NCBI RefSeq assembly: GCF_013003915.1
Contig: NZ_JABAIV010000003.1
Span: 1-64,000, forward strand
Origin: Telluria aromaticivorans
GTDB taxonomy: Bacteria; Pseudomonadota; Gammaproteobacteria; Burkholderiales; Burkholderiaceae_D
Reading direction: 5' to 3'
DNA: 64,000 nucleotides
Shown here: one piece after another, positions 16,945 to 25,066 of the stretch
How the letters are laid out: each line of letters starts with the position of its first letter
How positions within the stretch are numbered: the first letter of the stretch is position 1
Program-made: the position numbers and the translations under genes
Notes under the pieces: model-generated
What the model saw: only the letters and a program-made list of their open reading frames with translations
Databases searched by the model: none
Told to the model about the DNA's origin: nothing

Positions 16945-17337
16945 TCAGTTCAGCTGTGGTGCGGATGCGCCCGCGGTCGCGGGCAGCACTGCGGCCGGCA
17001 CGGTGTCCGGCACCCGGTCAAGGTCCAGGCGCAGCACCTGGCGCTCGCGCCCGCGCACCAGTTCGACCTCGGTCTGGGTCATGCGCGCCACGCGCGCGCC
17101 CTTGTATCTTCCGCCCAGGCGCACGGTCTCGCCGTCGATCACGGCGACGTGGCGGCCACCCTGGCGCGGCGAGATCAGCACCGACTGCAGGCGCGGCAAG
17201 CCATCGCCGGCAGTGCCGTCGCCGGCGCGTGCTCCAGGCGTGGCGCCTGGACGGGTCGGGTCGGCCAGCGCCTGCGCGCCTGCATTCATGGAGGCCAGCA
17301 TCAAGGTGGCCAGGGTCAGTGCGGTCAGTGTCTTCAC
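16945..17337 (-). CDS. mshK: MSHA biogenesis protein MshK
   Basis: A 130-residue periplasmic protein with an N-terminal signal peptide (KTLTALTLATLMLAS, cleaved after AGAQA) and the conserved LADPTRP motif at the start of the mature part. This is typical of MshK/PilP-like proteins that link the inner-membrane platform to the secretin. A GTG start at 17337 overlapping the mshJ stop (GTGA) is preferred over an upstream TTG. Short, low-complexity Ala/Pro C terminus. Confidence 0.8.
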   Translation of the reverse strand: MKTLTALTLATLMLASMNAGAQALADPTRPGATPGARAGDGTAGDGLPRLQSVLISPRQGGRHVAVIDGETVRLGGRYKGARVARMTQTEVELVRGRERQVLRLDLDRVPDTVPAAVLPATAGASAPQLN

Positions 17338-18071
17338 AGCTTCATCCAATTCCGGTCGAGGCTCAGGGTATAGAGCGTCAGCGTCAGGCGGGAGGCCGGA
17401 TATTCCTCCACGTCGAGCTGTGCCTTGCCCCAGAACAGCCGGGTCGGCATCGCTTCGAGTGCGCTCATGTAGTTAACCATGTCAAGGTAATTGCCGCGGA
17501 CGGTCACTTCGACCCCGTGGCGGTACAGCATGTCGGCAGGCTTGCCGGTATCGGCGTCTGGAACCGCCGTGGGCGCCGCGGCGTCGGGCGCCGCGGCCGC
17601 AGCGGAAGCTGCCGCAGGAGCGGCGCCAGCGGCGGCCGGGCGTCCCGAAATCGCCTCCACCCGCAGCGTGCGCATGGAGACGAGCTGCAGGCGGCCGTTG
17701 GCGCGCAGGATGGCGTCGACCAGCGGCGCCATGCGCTCCGGCGGCACCAGCCCGTGCTGCATCGCCAGCAGCGATTCGCCCAGTCGCGCGGTTTCCTGCT
17801 TGACCGATTCAAGCCGGGTGCGGGCCGGCACGTCCGGGTCCACCTGGTAGGCTTCGACTTTCGCGATGATTTCGGCATCGATGCCCATCATGTTGTTGCG
17901 CTGCTGGAGGATCTGCTCGAGCAAGGCATCCTGCTCGCGGTAGATCGGCGACAGCACCAGCTCGAAGCCCACAAAGGCAATCACCGTCACCGCGGCGGCG
18001 AAGCTCAAGGCCCGCTCGCGCAGGGTCAGCGCCTCGATGCGGGCGGCGAGCTGGATCAGGCGCTGTTTCAT
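17334..18071 (-). CDS. mshJ: MSHA biogenesis protein MshJ (PilO-like)
   Basis: A 245-residue bitopic inner-membrane protein: a short basic cytoplasmic N terminus, one TM helix (AVTVIAFVGFELVL, about residues 27-43), a coiled-coil stretch (about 45-95), and a periplasmic ferredoxin-like domain with an Ala-rich low-complexity insertion near residue 150. PilO/GspM-type proteins form the alignment complex with MshI2 and MshK. ATG 18071 overlaps the preceding stop as ATGA; the longer frame extending to 18329 is antisense-like Arg/Gln-rich and rejected. Confidence 0.8.
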   Translation of the reverse strand: MKQRLIQLAARIEALTLRERALSFAAAVTVIAFVGFELVLSPIYREQDALLEQILQQRNNMMGIDAEIIAKVEAYQVDPDVPARTRLESVKQETARLGESLLAMQHGLVPPERMAPLVDAILRANGRLQLVSMRTLRVEAISGRPAAAGAAPAAASAAAAAPDAAAPTAVPDADTGKPADMLYRHGVEVTVRGNYLDMVNYMSALEAMPTRLFWGKAQLDVEEYPASRLTLTLYTLSLDRNWMKL

Positions 18072-18730
18072 GGACGCGTCGCTTCCGGCGTTGCCGTCGT
18101 CGACTGCAGGCTGAATTCCACATACGGCGCCGGCGTCTTCACCTGCTTGCCGTCGGCGTCGGTCCGGGTCAGCGCCTCGGCTTGGCCGATCTGGAGGCTG
18201 GCGAACGACTTGCCCTGCAATAGCGGTTCCCGGGTCAGGCGGCCGATATAGCCGGGCACCAGGGCCGGGTCGGTCGTGCGGCCCTTGAGGCCGATGTCCT
18301 TGCCGGCAATGCTCACGCTGGTGAGCCACAGGCCCGGCACGCTCTGGCGGGCAAAAGCCTGGAAATAGCCGGCGAAGCCGCTGGTGTCGCCGAGCTCACC
18401 GCGCTGGAGTACACCGGACACCTTGCGCAAGGCCGCCAGCTGGGCTTCGGCCTCGAGCACCTGGGCATCCATGTCGGCGGTCTTCTGGCGCGGCGCGAAC
18501 TGGGCGTTCACCGTGGCCAGGCGCGCCTGCTTGCGCGCCAGCTCGGTGGCGCCGGCGTCGGCCTCCGCCTGCATCCGCACCGTCTGCGCGCGCAGCACCA
18601 CGCCCAGGCCCGCGATACCGGCAACCAGCACCAGCAGCGCGGCGCCCATCATCGGCGCGGTAAGAACCTTCTTCTGCGGCAGGAAGGCCGGGTTGAACAG
18701 GTTGACTTGCTGGCGCAGCTGCCCGCTCAT
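18068..18730 (-). CDS. MSHA biogenesis protein MshI2 (PilN-like)
   Basis: A 220-residue PilN-type protein. The conserved VNLFNPAFLPQKK motif at residues 9-21, which in PilN binds the actin-like PilM, is followed by a TM helix (about 29-48), a coiled-coil segment and a periplasmic domain. It couples the cytoplasmic MshI to the periplasmic MshJ. Overlaps both neighbours by four bases (ATGA). The name MshI2 follows common usage for this second gene. Confidence 0.8.
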   Translation of the reverse strand: MSGQLRQQVNLFNPAFLPQKKVLTAPMMGAALLVLVAGIAGLGVVLRAQTVRMQAEADAGATELARKQARLATVNAQFAPRQKTADMDAQVLEAEAQLAALRKVSGVLQRGELGDTSGFAGYFQAFARQSVPGLWLTSVSIAGKDIGLKGRTTDPALVPGYIGRLTREPLLQGKSFASLQIGQAEALTRTDADGKQVKTPAPYVEFSLQSTTATPEATRP

Positions 18731-19656
18731 GCCGCAGCCTCCGTGCGCAGGGCCGCGCCCAGCGGCAGGAAGAAGCGCGCCTGCTGCGCCGTTTCGGCAA
18801 GTTCCGGGGTGTCGGTGAAATCGAAGACGCTGGCCAGGTCGAGCGTCTCGACCGGCATGTACATGTTGCTCGACAGGTATTCGTCGAGGCCGGTCACCGG
18901 GGACGGCGCCAGCAGCAGCTTCGACACGCTGATGAAGGAAAACTGGCGCTCGAAGTTGTCGAGCGAGCGTTGCAGCTCGAGCGTGATGCGGTCGAAGGAC
19001 GCATGCTTGCGCTCGTGGTCCTGCTCGAGCAGCTGGTCGAGCGTGACGTCGAAGCGGCGCGAGAGGTAGAGCTCGCCACGGAACGAGACCGTCAGCAGCC
19101 CGCCGTCGGGGCCGAAGGACAGCATCGCCACCCCGCGTCCTTCGGGTTCCAGCATGGCCGAGATATTACGCTGTGCCATTTCGGGAATGTCGATCACGCC
19201 CAGGTCGATCCTGGCGTCGAGGAACAGCTTCTGGCGCGGGGCGATGACGCTGTTGCGCGCAGCGATGGCGAAGGTCGATTGCTGGGCGCGCGCGCCCTGC
19301 TCCACCGGGATGTCCAGCACGTCGACCGTGGCCTCGGCCACCGGGAAGTCGAGCATGTCCTTCAGGCGCCAGCGGATGGCCGTGCGCATCTCTTCTTTCG
19401 GCACATTGGGAGACTCGACGCTAATGACCTGATATTCGCCGCCGGCCAGCAGGGTGGCGCAGCGGTAGGCATTGGCCTGCCCTTCGCGGCCGGCCTTGTC
19501 CAGCACGGCATCAGGCTGGCCGGGAAGAAAGCGCGCAAAGCGCACGAACGGCTTGCCCTCGCCGGCGTGCTTGACGCTGGTTACGGCGACGCCATCGCGC
19601 TGGACGGCGAAGATCATCCACCCTTCCTTCTTTTTGGCTTTCTTAAAAAAACGCAT
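18727..19656 (-). CDS. mshI: MSHA biogenesis protein MshI (PilM-like)
   Basis: A 309-residue cytoplasmic protein of the actin-like PilM/MshI class, with a basic N terminus (MRFFKKAKKK), an RWRLKDMLDFPV segment and an SFGPDGGLLTVSFRGELYLSR block. It is expected to dock on the PilN-like MshI2 and on the assembly ATPase at the inner membrane. The ATG at 19656 is preferred over the TTG one codon earlier. About 400 bases separate it from the pilin gene, so it may also have its own promoter. Confidence 0.85.
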   Translation of the reverse strand: MRFFKKAKKKEGWMIFAVQRDGVAVTSVKHAGEGKPFVRFARFLPGQPDAVLDKAGREGQANAYRCATLLAGGEYQVISVESPNVPKEEMRTAIRWRLKDMLDFPVAEATVDVLDIPVEQGARAQQSTFAIAARNSVIAPRQKLFLDARIDLGVIDIPEMAQRNISAMLEPEGRGVAMLSFGPDGGLLTVSFRGELYLSRRFDVTLDQLLEQDHERKHASFDRITLELQRSLDNFERQFSFISVSKLLLAPSPVTGLDEYLSSNMYMPVETLDLASVFDFTDTPELAETAQQARFFLPLGAALRTEAAA

Positions 19657-19924
19657 CAAGCGGCAACTGTCCTGTCGGCGAAGAAATGATTTAGTCTCAA
19701 AGACTTGATTATATTCAAGACCAGCGCCAACCGATCAAAAAAAGGCGCAAAACGACGGAAAACAAACGCCTTTCTCGCTCTTGACCCGGCTTTTCGTTGT
19801 CAATACGCGGCCGGGACGGCGAACTGGCATCTTCCGGGGGAAAAGAACGCAAGGTTGGCTGGCGTATCCGCAAGCATTTGGCTGGATTGTGCAGTCGCAG
19901 GGCGGCGGCTGCAAACGATCAGGA
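19657..19924. other. Leader region between pilin relic and mshI
   Basis: Non-coding, AT-richer stretch ahead of mshI. Read on the minus strand it contains a perfect TATAAT near 19709-19714, with a TTGATC about 19 bases upstream: a possible sigma-70 promoter for mshI-mshN with longer than ideal spacing. No other feature seen. Confidence 0.35.
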
Positions 19925-19989
19925 CGATCAGGTTGCCCAACGTGAAACCACCCTGGCGACCGGTGCCGAAACCGTATCGGGTTCCGCAT
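19925..19989 (-). pseudogene. Type IV pilin N-terminal relic
   Basis: Around 50 bases on the minus strand closely match the start of the adjacent pilin gene at DNA level. Translated in one frame they read GRQGGFTLGNLIVLIV, compared with GKQGGFTLIELIVVIV in the pilin. The critical Glu5 is replaced by Asn, the frame is shifted relative to the nearest ATG (19989), and it becomes unrelated after about 20 residues. It looks like a decayed second pilin gene or a duplicated 5' end between mshA and mshI. Confidence 0.5.
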
Positions 19990-20007
19990 GGTGTCCAGGG
20001 TGGTGGC

Positions 20008-20031
20008 AGGTCCGGCTCCGGGGCCGGACCT
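20008..20031 (-). promoter_or_regulatory. Stem-loop downstream of pilin gene
   Basis: Perfect GC-rich hairpin (AGGTCCGGC ... GCCGGACCT, six-base loop) 30 bases after the pilin stop, without a T-run. It could stabilise the abundant pilin mRNA 3' end or attenuate transcription into mshI. Confidence 0.5.
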
Positions 20032-20060
20032 GTACAGCATATCGCAGCCGCTTCGTCAGC

Positions 20061-20558
20061 TTATTCGCAGATGAAGTTGCCGTTGGCTGGCAGCGTGGTG
20101 AAAACCGGCGCGGTGTTCGGCACGGTCGACGGGGTGTAGATGACGCTGCAATTCGCCACGTTTGCAGCAGCGACGCCCGCCGGGGTGACCTGCAGGCGGC
20201 CAGCGGCCGGCATCGTGATCGTGTAGTCGTTTGCGCCAAGACCAGCGGCGGTAGCGAAGAGGCGTGCCTGGGCCAGCGTACCCACTGCCGGGTAGCCGTT
20301 GGCCAGAGTCACGTTAGAACCTTCAAGAACCACGTTACCGACAAGAATACCGTTCACCAGGGCTTCCGAGTGCACCATGGCCGAGGTCGAAGCCAGTGCA
20401 CCGCGGGCTGCGCGCAGGCTGGCTTCGCGGGCGTCGCCCCCCAGGTTGGCGAAACGCGGCAGCGCGGTCGCGGCCAGGATGCCGAGGATAACGATCACGA
20501 CGATCAGTTCGATCAGGGTGAAACCGCCCTGCTTACCGGCCTTGAAATTCTTGTTCAT
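20061..20558 (-). CDS. mshA: MSHA-type major type IV pilin
   Basis: A 165-residue prepilin. Short basic leader MNKNFKAGKQGG, cleaved by prepilin peptidase before the FTLIELIVVIVILGILAATALPRF helix segment, with the conserved Glu5. The globular C-terminal part has two cysteines (AANVANCSVIY and NFICE) that should form the pilin disulfide (D-region). It polymerises into the pilus fibre. GGAGAGAG precedes the ATG. Located 45 bases after mshF. It is the only full-length pilin in the window, so minor pilins MshB/C/D/O must be elsewhere or absent. Confidence 0.85.
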   Translation of the reverse strand: MNKNFKAGKQGGFTLIELIVVIVILGILAATALPRFANLGGDAREASLRAARGALASTSAMVHSEALVNGILVGNVVLEGSNVTLANGYPAVGTLAQARLFATAAGLGANDYTITMPAAGRLQVTPAGVAAANVANCSVIYTPSTVPNTAPVFTTLPANGNFICE

Positions 20559-20603
20559 TAAGCTCTCTCCGTTGAAGAAAATGGTGCGGACGACCCGCGT
20601 TTT

Positions 20604-21146
20604 TTAGTGGTTATTGGAGGCCACCCGGTCGACTACCTGACCAAGCACCAGCCCGAGAATCGCTACGTTCCGTCCATCCCTGCCGGCCGGAGCAAGCTCA
20701 CGCAACAATTCTACCTTGAACTTAAGCAATTTTGATGTCCTTGGAGAAAAAGTGTCGTTACTTTGCAAAAAGTTGATGCTCTTATCAGAAGGGTCAAAAT
20801 ACCAGTGCCCGGGCTTGATGGTGCCGGGGTCCGGGCGGTAGTACTCGCCCTGGTAATTCTTTGGCGGCTGGGCCAGCCAAGTCACCGGATTTTCCTGCGC
20901 CAGCGCTTCGAGCGCCCCCGCCCCGCCGCTGCCGGCCATGCGTGCCACCCGCACCGCCATGGCCGTGCGGGCAGCCGACACCACCTGCATCGCCGCGGCA
21001 CGCTCCAGCAACGCGCGGTATTCGAGCAGACTGGCCAGCATCCACCCCGCCACCAGCAGCGCCAGCACAGCCAGGACGGCGCATTCGATGCGGCTCAGTC
21101 CGCGCCTGAGCCCTGCGCCTTTTGCCGGCTGCGGTCCCCGCCTCAT
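20604..21146 (-). CDS. mshF: Prepilin-like MSHA protein (MshF-like)
   Basis: A 180-residue protein starting MRRGPQPAKG, then RRG/LSRIE, a prepilin-peptidase-like site with Glu5, followed by a hydrophobic helix (CAVLAVLALLVAGWMLASLL). The C-terminal part contains a WYFDPSDKSINFL block. It matches the position and size of MshF (the gene after mshG) and is plausibly a pseudopilin-like assembly factor. ATG at 21146 overlaps the mshG stop (ATGA); a longer frame through mshG is rejected. Gene name assigned mainly by position. Confidence 0.65.
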   Translation of the reverse strand: MRRGPQPAKGAGLRRGLSRIECAVLAVLALLVAGWMLASLLEYRALLERAAAMQVVSAARTAMAVRVARMAGSGGAGALEALAQENPVTWLAQPPKNYQGEYYRPDPGTIKPGHWYFDPSDKSINFLQSNDTFSPRTSKLLKFKVELLRELAPAGRDGRNVAILGLVLGQVVDRVASNNH

Positions 21147-22375
21147 TTCGGATGCAGGGCCGCTTTGCCCAGGTCCCAGATCGGCAGGAAGATGCCGAGC
21201 GCCAGCACCAGCACCATGGCACCGAGGAAGGTGATCAGGATCGGCTCGATCTGGCTCGACAGGGTCTTGAGTTCGTAATCGACCTCGCGCTCGTACATCT
21301 GGGCGATTTCGTCCATCAGCTCGTCGAGCGAACCGGATTCCTCGCCGACCGCGATCATCTGCAGCACGATCGGGGTGAACACGTTGGCGGCGGTCGCAGT
21401 GCGCGTGATGCTCTCGCCGCGCTCGACGCCGTCGCGCATCTGCTCGATGCGCGAACTCAGGTACGCGTTGTCGGAGGTCTGCGACACCACCGTCAGCGCC
21501 TGCACGATCGGCACGCCGCTGCGCATCGACAGCGCGAAGCTGCGGGCGAAGCGCGCCATCGTTGCCTTGTGGATGATCTTGCCCGCGATCGGCAGGCGCA
21601 GCTTGTAGCGGTCCCAGGCCAGCAGGCCTTTCGCGGTACGGGTCCATTTGTGGAAGCCCAGCACCGCGCCGGCCGCGACGCCTGCCATCAGCGGCCAGTA
21701 ATCGACGGTGAATTTGGATGTCCCGACCAGGACCCGCGTCATCAACGGCAACTCGGCCCCGAACTGCTTGAACACTGAGGTAAAACTCGGGATCACGAAG
21801 ATGTTCACGATGACCATGGCGATGACCATCGCGGCGATCACGAAGCTCGGGTAGCGCAGCGCGGTCTTGACGCGCTCGCGCATGTCGCGGTCGAATTCGA
21901 GGTGGTCGAACAGGCGCAGGAAGATCTCTTCCAGGCGGCCGGTCATCTCGCCCACCCGCACCATCGACAGGTAGAAGGTATTGAACACGGCCGGGTGGCG
22001 CGCCATCGAGCTAGAAAGCTCGCGGCCGGCATCGAGCGATTCGCGCAGGTCTTTGATGACCCGGCCGAAGGTCTTGTTGACGCAGGACTCCTGCAGCCCC
22101 GCCAGCCCGCGCATGATCGGCACACCGGACTTGAGCAGGGTGTAGATCTGGCGGCTGAACAGCTGCACGTCCATCGACGTGACCTTCTTTTCGGTCAGGC
22201 GCGCCCATGCGCCCCCTTCCTTCGACGCCGGCCCCTTGCGGCTCGGGTTGATCTCGATTGGCGTGGCGCCGCTGCCGAACAGCTGGTCGGCAACTGCCCC
22301 GCTGTCGGCGCCTTCCAGGATGCCCTGCAGGAGTTCGCCGCGCGCATCGCGCGCCTTGTAGGCAAAGAAGGCCAT
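21143..22375 (-). CDS. mshG: MSHA platform protein MshG (PilC/GspF family)
   Basis: A 410-residue polytopic inner-membrane platform protein with the two tandem GspF domains (about residues 70-195 and 275-395), each a helical bundle. The sequence has the family marks FSRQIYTLLKSGVPI, ALRYPSFVIAAMVIAM, RFARSFALSMRSGVPI and MIAVGEESGSLDEL. It organises the assembly ATPase and pilin extraction. Its ATG overlaps the mshE stop (TGATG) and its stop overlaps mshF. Confidence 0.92.
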   Translation of the reverse strand: MAFFAYKARDARGELLQGILEGADSGAVADQLFGSGATPIEINPSRKGPASKEGGAWARLTEKKVTSMDVQLFSRQIYTLLKSGVPIMRGLAGLQESCVNKTFGRVIKDLRESLDAGRELSSSMARHPAVFNTFYLSMVRVGEMTGRLEEIFLRLFDHLEFDRDMRERVKTALRYPSFVIAAMVIAMVIVNIFVIPSFTSVFKQFGAELPLMTRVLVGTSKFTVDYWPLMAGVAAGAVLGFHKWTRTAKGLLAWDRYKLRLPIAGKIIHKATMARFARSFALSMRSGVPIVQALTVVSQTSDNAYLSSRIEQMRDGVERGESITRTATAANVFTPIVLQMIAVGEESGSLDELMDEIAQMYEREVDYELKTLSSQIEPILITFLGAMVLVLALGIFLPIWDLGKAALHPK

Positions 22376-24078
22376 CAGTCGTCGAGCTGGTTACTGATGC
22401 GCATCGCTTCGGCGATGGTCGTGCGGCCCTGCACCGCCAGCTGCACGCCGTGGCGGCGCAGGGTCTCGCCTTCCATCGCGGCATGCGCGACTTTCAAAAA
22501 GTGCGCCGGGTCCGGGTGGTTGGCGGCATCGGTCACGGCGCGCGTCATTTCGAGCAGCTCGTAGACGCCGGTACGGCCGCGGAAGCCCGTGCCATTGCAG
22601 TGCGAGCAGCCCTTCCCGTGGAAGAACTGGGTGGTGGCGGCATGCTGGCCCAGCTCGGGCTGCAGCCAGGTAACTTCGTTTGGAGTGGGCTGGTAAGGCG
22701 TGCTGCAGCTTTCGCAGATCACCCGCACCAGGCGCTGCGCCAGCACGGCCTGCAGCGAGCCGCCCACCATGTAGCGCGGCACGCCCATGTCCATCAGGCG
22801 CAGCGGCGTGCTGGCCGCATCGTTGGTGTGCAGGGTCGACAGCACCAGGTGGCCGGTCATGGCGGCGCGCAGGCCGATCTGGGCGGTTTCCTGGTCGCGC
22901 ATCTCGCCCACCAGCACGATGTCGGGATCCTGGCGCAGCGCGGAACGCAGCACGCGCGCAAACGACAGCTCGATCTTGTCGTTCACCTGCACCTGGTTGA
23001 TGCCGGCCAGCCGGTATTCCACAGGGTCTTCAACCGTGATCAGCTTCTTCTCGACCGAGTTCAGTTCGGACAAGGCACTATATAAAGTGGTGGTCTTGCC
23101 GCTACCCGTCGGGCCGGTGACCAGCACCAGGCCATTCGGGCGCTGGACCAGCGCGCGGAAGCGCTCGACGATCCGCGGCGGCATCCCGATCGCATCCAGG
23201 CGCAGGGTGGTGCCGCCCTGGTTCAGCAAACGCATGACCACCGATTCGCCGTACTGGGTCGGCATGGTCGAGATACGCACGTCGATACGCTGGTTGCGCA
23301 CTTTCACGGCGAAGCGGCCATCCTGGGGCAGGCGCTTTTCCGAGATGTCGAGGTCGGCCATCAGCTTCAGGCGCAGCGCCAGAGGCGTGGCGACCTTGAT
23401 GTCGGCTTCGGTCTGCAGGTGCAGCACGCCGTCGATACGGAAGCGGATCTGCAGGCGGCCGTCCTGCGGCTCGATGTGGATGTCGGAGGCGCGCACCTGC
23501 GCGGCATCGTCGAACACCGATTGCAGCAGCTTGACGATCGGAGCTTCTTCCAGCCCCGGGTTGGCGGCCAGCGCGCCGAAGTCGATCGAGGTGTCGCCCA
23601 GGTCGGCCTCGACCTCGCGCGCGAAGTCGGTGATCTCGCCGGTGCGGCGGTAGATGCGGTCGATCGCGGCCAGCACTTCGGTCTCGTTGACCACCGCCAG
23701 CTCGACGCCTTTTTTCAGCAGGCGCGCGATCTCGTCGTAGGCAAACAGGTCGGTCGGGTCGGACACGCCCACCAGCATGGTCTCGCGGCGCTCTTCCAGC
23801 ACCAGCGCGCGAAAGCGCCGCGCCGCCGTTTCCGGCAGCAGGCGCACCAGCTCGGCGTTGATGTTGTAGAACTTGAGGTGGATGTAAGGGATGTTCAGCT
23901 GGCGTGCCAGTGCGCCCGAGATCTGCTCTTCGGTCACGAAGCCGCTCTCGACGAACACGCGGCCCAGCTTGCGCCCGGTGCGCTTCTGGTCCGCCAGCGC
24001 CTGCATCAACTGCTCTTCGGACAGCAGCTTTTGCTGGATCAGCACCTCGCCCAGGCGAATTTTTTCCGGCCTTGCCAT
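22375..24078 (-). CDS. mshE: MSHA pilus extension ATPase MshE
   Basis: A 567-residue PilB/GspE-class ATPase: an N-terminal MshEN c-di-GMP-binding-type domain beginning RLGEVLIQQKLLSEEQL and containing RKLGRVFVESGFV, then the secretion ATPase core with Walker A GPTGSGKTTT near residue 324, the Asp box and Walker B (RQDPDIVLVGEMRDQET), and a zinc-binding C-terminal CSTPY...CSHCNGTGFRGRTG motif. MshEN domains bind cyclic di-GMP in known homologues, so pilus extension is probably c-di-GMP controlled. ATG 24078 has AAGGG six bases upstream; ATG 24084 is an alternative. First gene of the operon. Confidence 0.93.
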   Translation of the reverse strand: MARPEKIRLGEVLIQQKLLSEEQLMQALADQKRTGRKLGRVFVESGFVTEEQISGALARQLNIPYIHLKFYNINAELVRLLPETAARRFRALVLEERRETMLVGVSDPTDLFAYDEIARLLKKGVELAVVNETEVLAAIDRIYRRTGEITDFAREVEADLGDTSIDFGALAANPGLEEAPIVKLLQSVFDDAAQVRASDIHIEPQDGRLQIRFRIDGVLHLQTEADIKVATPLALRLKLMADLDISEKRLPQDGRFAVKVRNQRIDVRISTMPTQYGESVVMRLLNQGGTTLRLDAIGMPPRIVERFRALVQRPNGLVLVTGPTGSGKTTTLYSALSELNSVEKKLITVEDPVEYRLAGINQVQVNDKIELSFARVLRSALRQDPDIVLVGEMRDQETAQIGLRAAMTGHLVLSTLHTNDAASTPLRLMDMGVPRYMVGGSLQAVLAQRLVRVICESCSTPYQPTPNEVTWLQPELGQHAATTQFFHGKGCSHCNGTGFRGRTGVYELLEMTRAVTDAANHPDPAHFLKVAHAAMEGETLRRHGVQLAVQGRTTIAEAMRISNQLDD

Positions 24079-24272
24079 GAACATCCCTTGTTTTATATCT
24101 TGCGACGAACATTTTATGCCAGAACCGGAATAAATTGACTGTTGGAATTAGTGGTCGGCCGACAAAGTGTCGCCGTTTCGCCTCGCCGCCAGGGCATGGC
24201 GTGTAAGATCGCTGGACAAGCTGACAATGACCGCAGGCTTCCCGGCCTGCCATGAGCATTCAAGGAGACTCC

Positions 24273-24983
24273 ATGACCGACCCCGGCGCCCGTGCGCAAC
24301 GCCGCCGCATCTACCTGATGCGGCACGGCAGCGTGACCTATTTCGACGACAGCGGCAAACCCTACCTGCCCGAATCCGTGGCGCTCAACGAAACCGGCCA
24401 GGCCCAGGCCGACGCCGCCGGCCATGCCTTCTTCGACGCCGGGGTGCGTTTCGATCGCGTGATTGTGTCCGGACTGCCGCGCACCGTGGAGACGGCGCAG
24501 CGGGTGTTGGCTGCTTCGCAACAGGACCTCGTGCCGGAAGTATGGAGCGAACTGCACGAGATCCGCGGCGGGCGCCTGTCGACCATCCCCACCGACGAAT
24601 TGCGGCGCGCCTTCACCGGCGCCTTCGAGGGCGTGGTGGACGAAGACCAGCGCTTCCTCGGCGGCGAGTCGGTCGGCGAGATGATGGAACGAGTGCACCC
24701 GGCAATCGACCGCCTGCGCGCCAGGGACGACTGGGACACCATCCTGCTGGTGCTGCATGGCGGCGTGAACTGCGCGATCCTGTCGCTGGCCCTCACGGGG
24801 CAGCGCCGGTTCCTCGGCGGCCTGTCGCAAGCCGCCGGCTGCATCAATGCGCTCGACGTCGGCGAGGACCGGCGCGACTGGGTGGTCCGCTTCGTGAATT
24901 ACGTGCCGCCGGGGCCGCTTCAGCCGGGCGCGCGCACCACCACGATGGAGCAATTGTTCGAGCAATACCGCAAGGGGCGTTAA
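24273..24983 (+). CDS. Histidine phosphatase family protein
   Basis: A 236-residue phosphoglycerate-mutase-like protein. It has the catalytic LMRHGSVTY (RHG) motif near residue 19, a SGLPRTVETAQ motif with the second Arg, and a C-terminal LVLHGGVNC with the second catalytic His. These enzymes hydrolyse phosphate esters through a phospho-histidine intermediate. AAGGAG precedes the ATG at 24273. It lies 83 bases before an APH-fold kinase and acyl-CoA dehydrogenase, suggesting a small catabolic operon on phosphorylated acyl-CoA or hydroxy acid intermediates (inference). Confidence 0.88.
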   Translation: MTDPGARAQRRRIYLMRHGSVTYFDDSGKPYLPESVALNETGQAQADAAGHAFFDAGVRFDRVIVSGLPRTVETAQRVLAASQQDLVPEVWSELHEIRGGRLSTIPTDELRRAFTGAFEGVVDEDQRFLGGESVGEMMERVHPAIDRLRARDDWDTILLVLHGGVNCAILSLALTGQRRFLGGLSQAAGCINALDVGEDRRDWVVRFVNYVPPGPLQPGARTTTMEQLFEQYRKGR

Positions 24984-25066
24984 GTTTTTTATTCAAAATA
25001 GCACGCCCGTACACATTGCTGCCCAACCGGGCTAGAATGAAGGACAACCCTAACAACGGAGACGCG

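Noticed and set aside
15123..18251. Very long plus-strand ORF opposite mshL/mshK/mshJ
   Set aside because: Antisense to clear msh genes, with His/Arg/Gln-rich translation typical of high-GC shadow frames.
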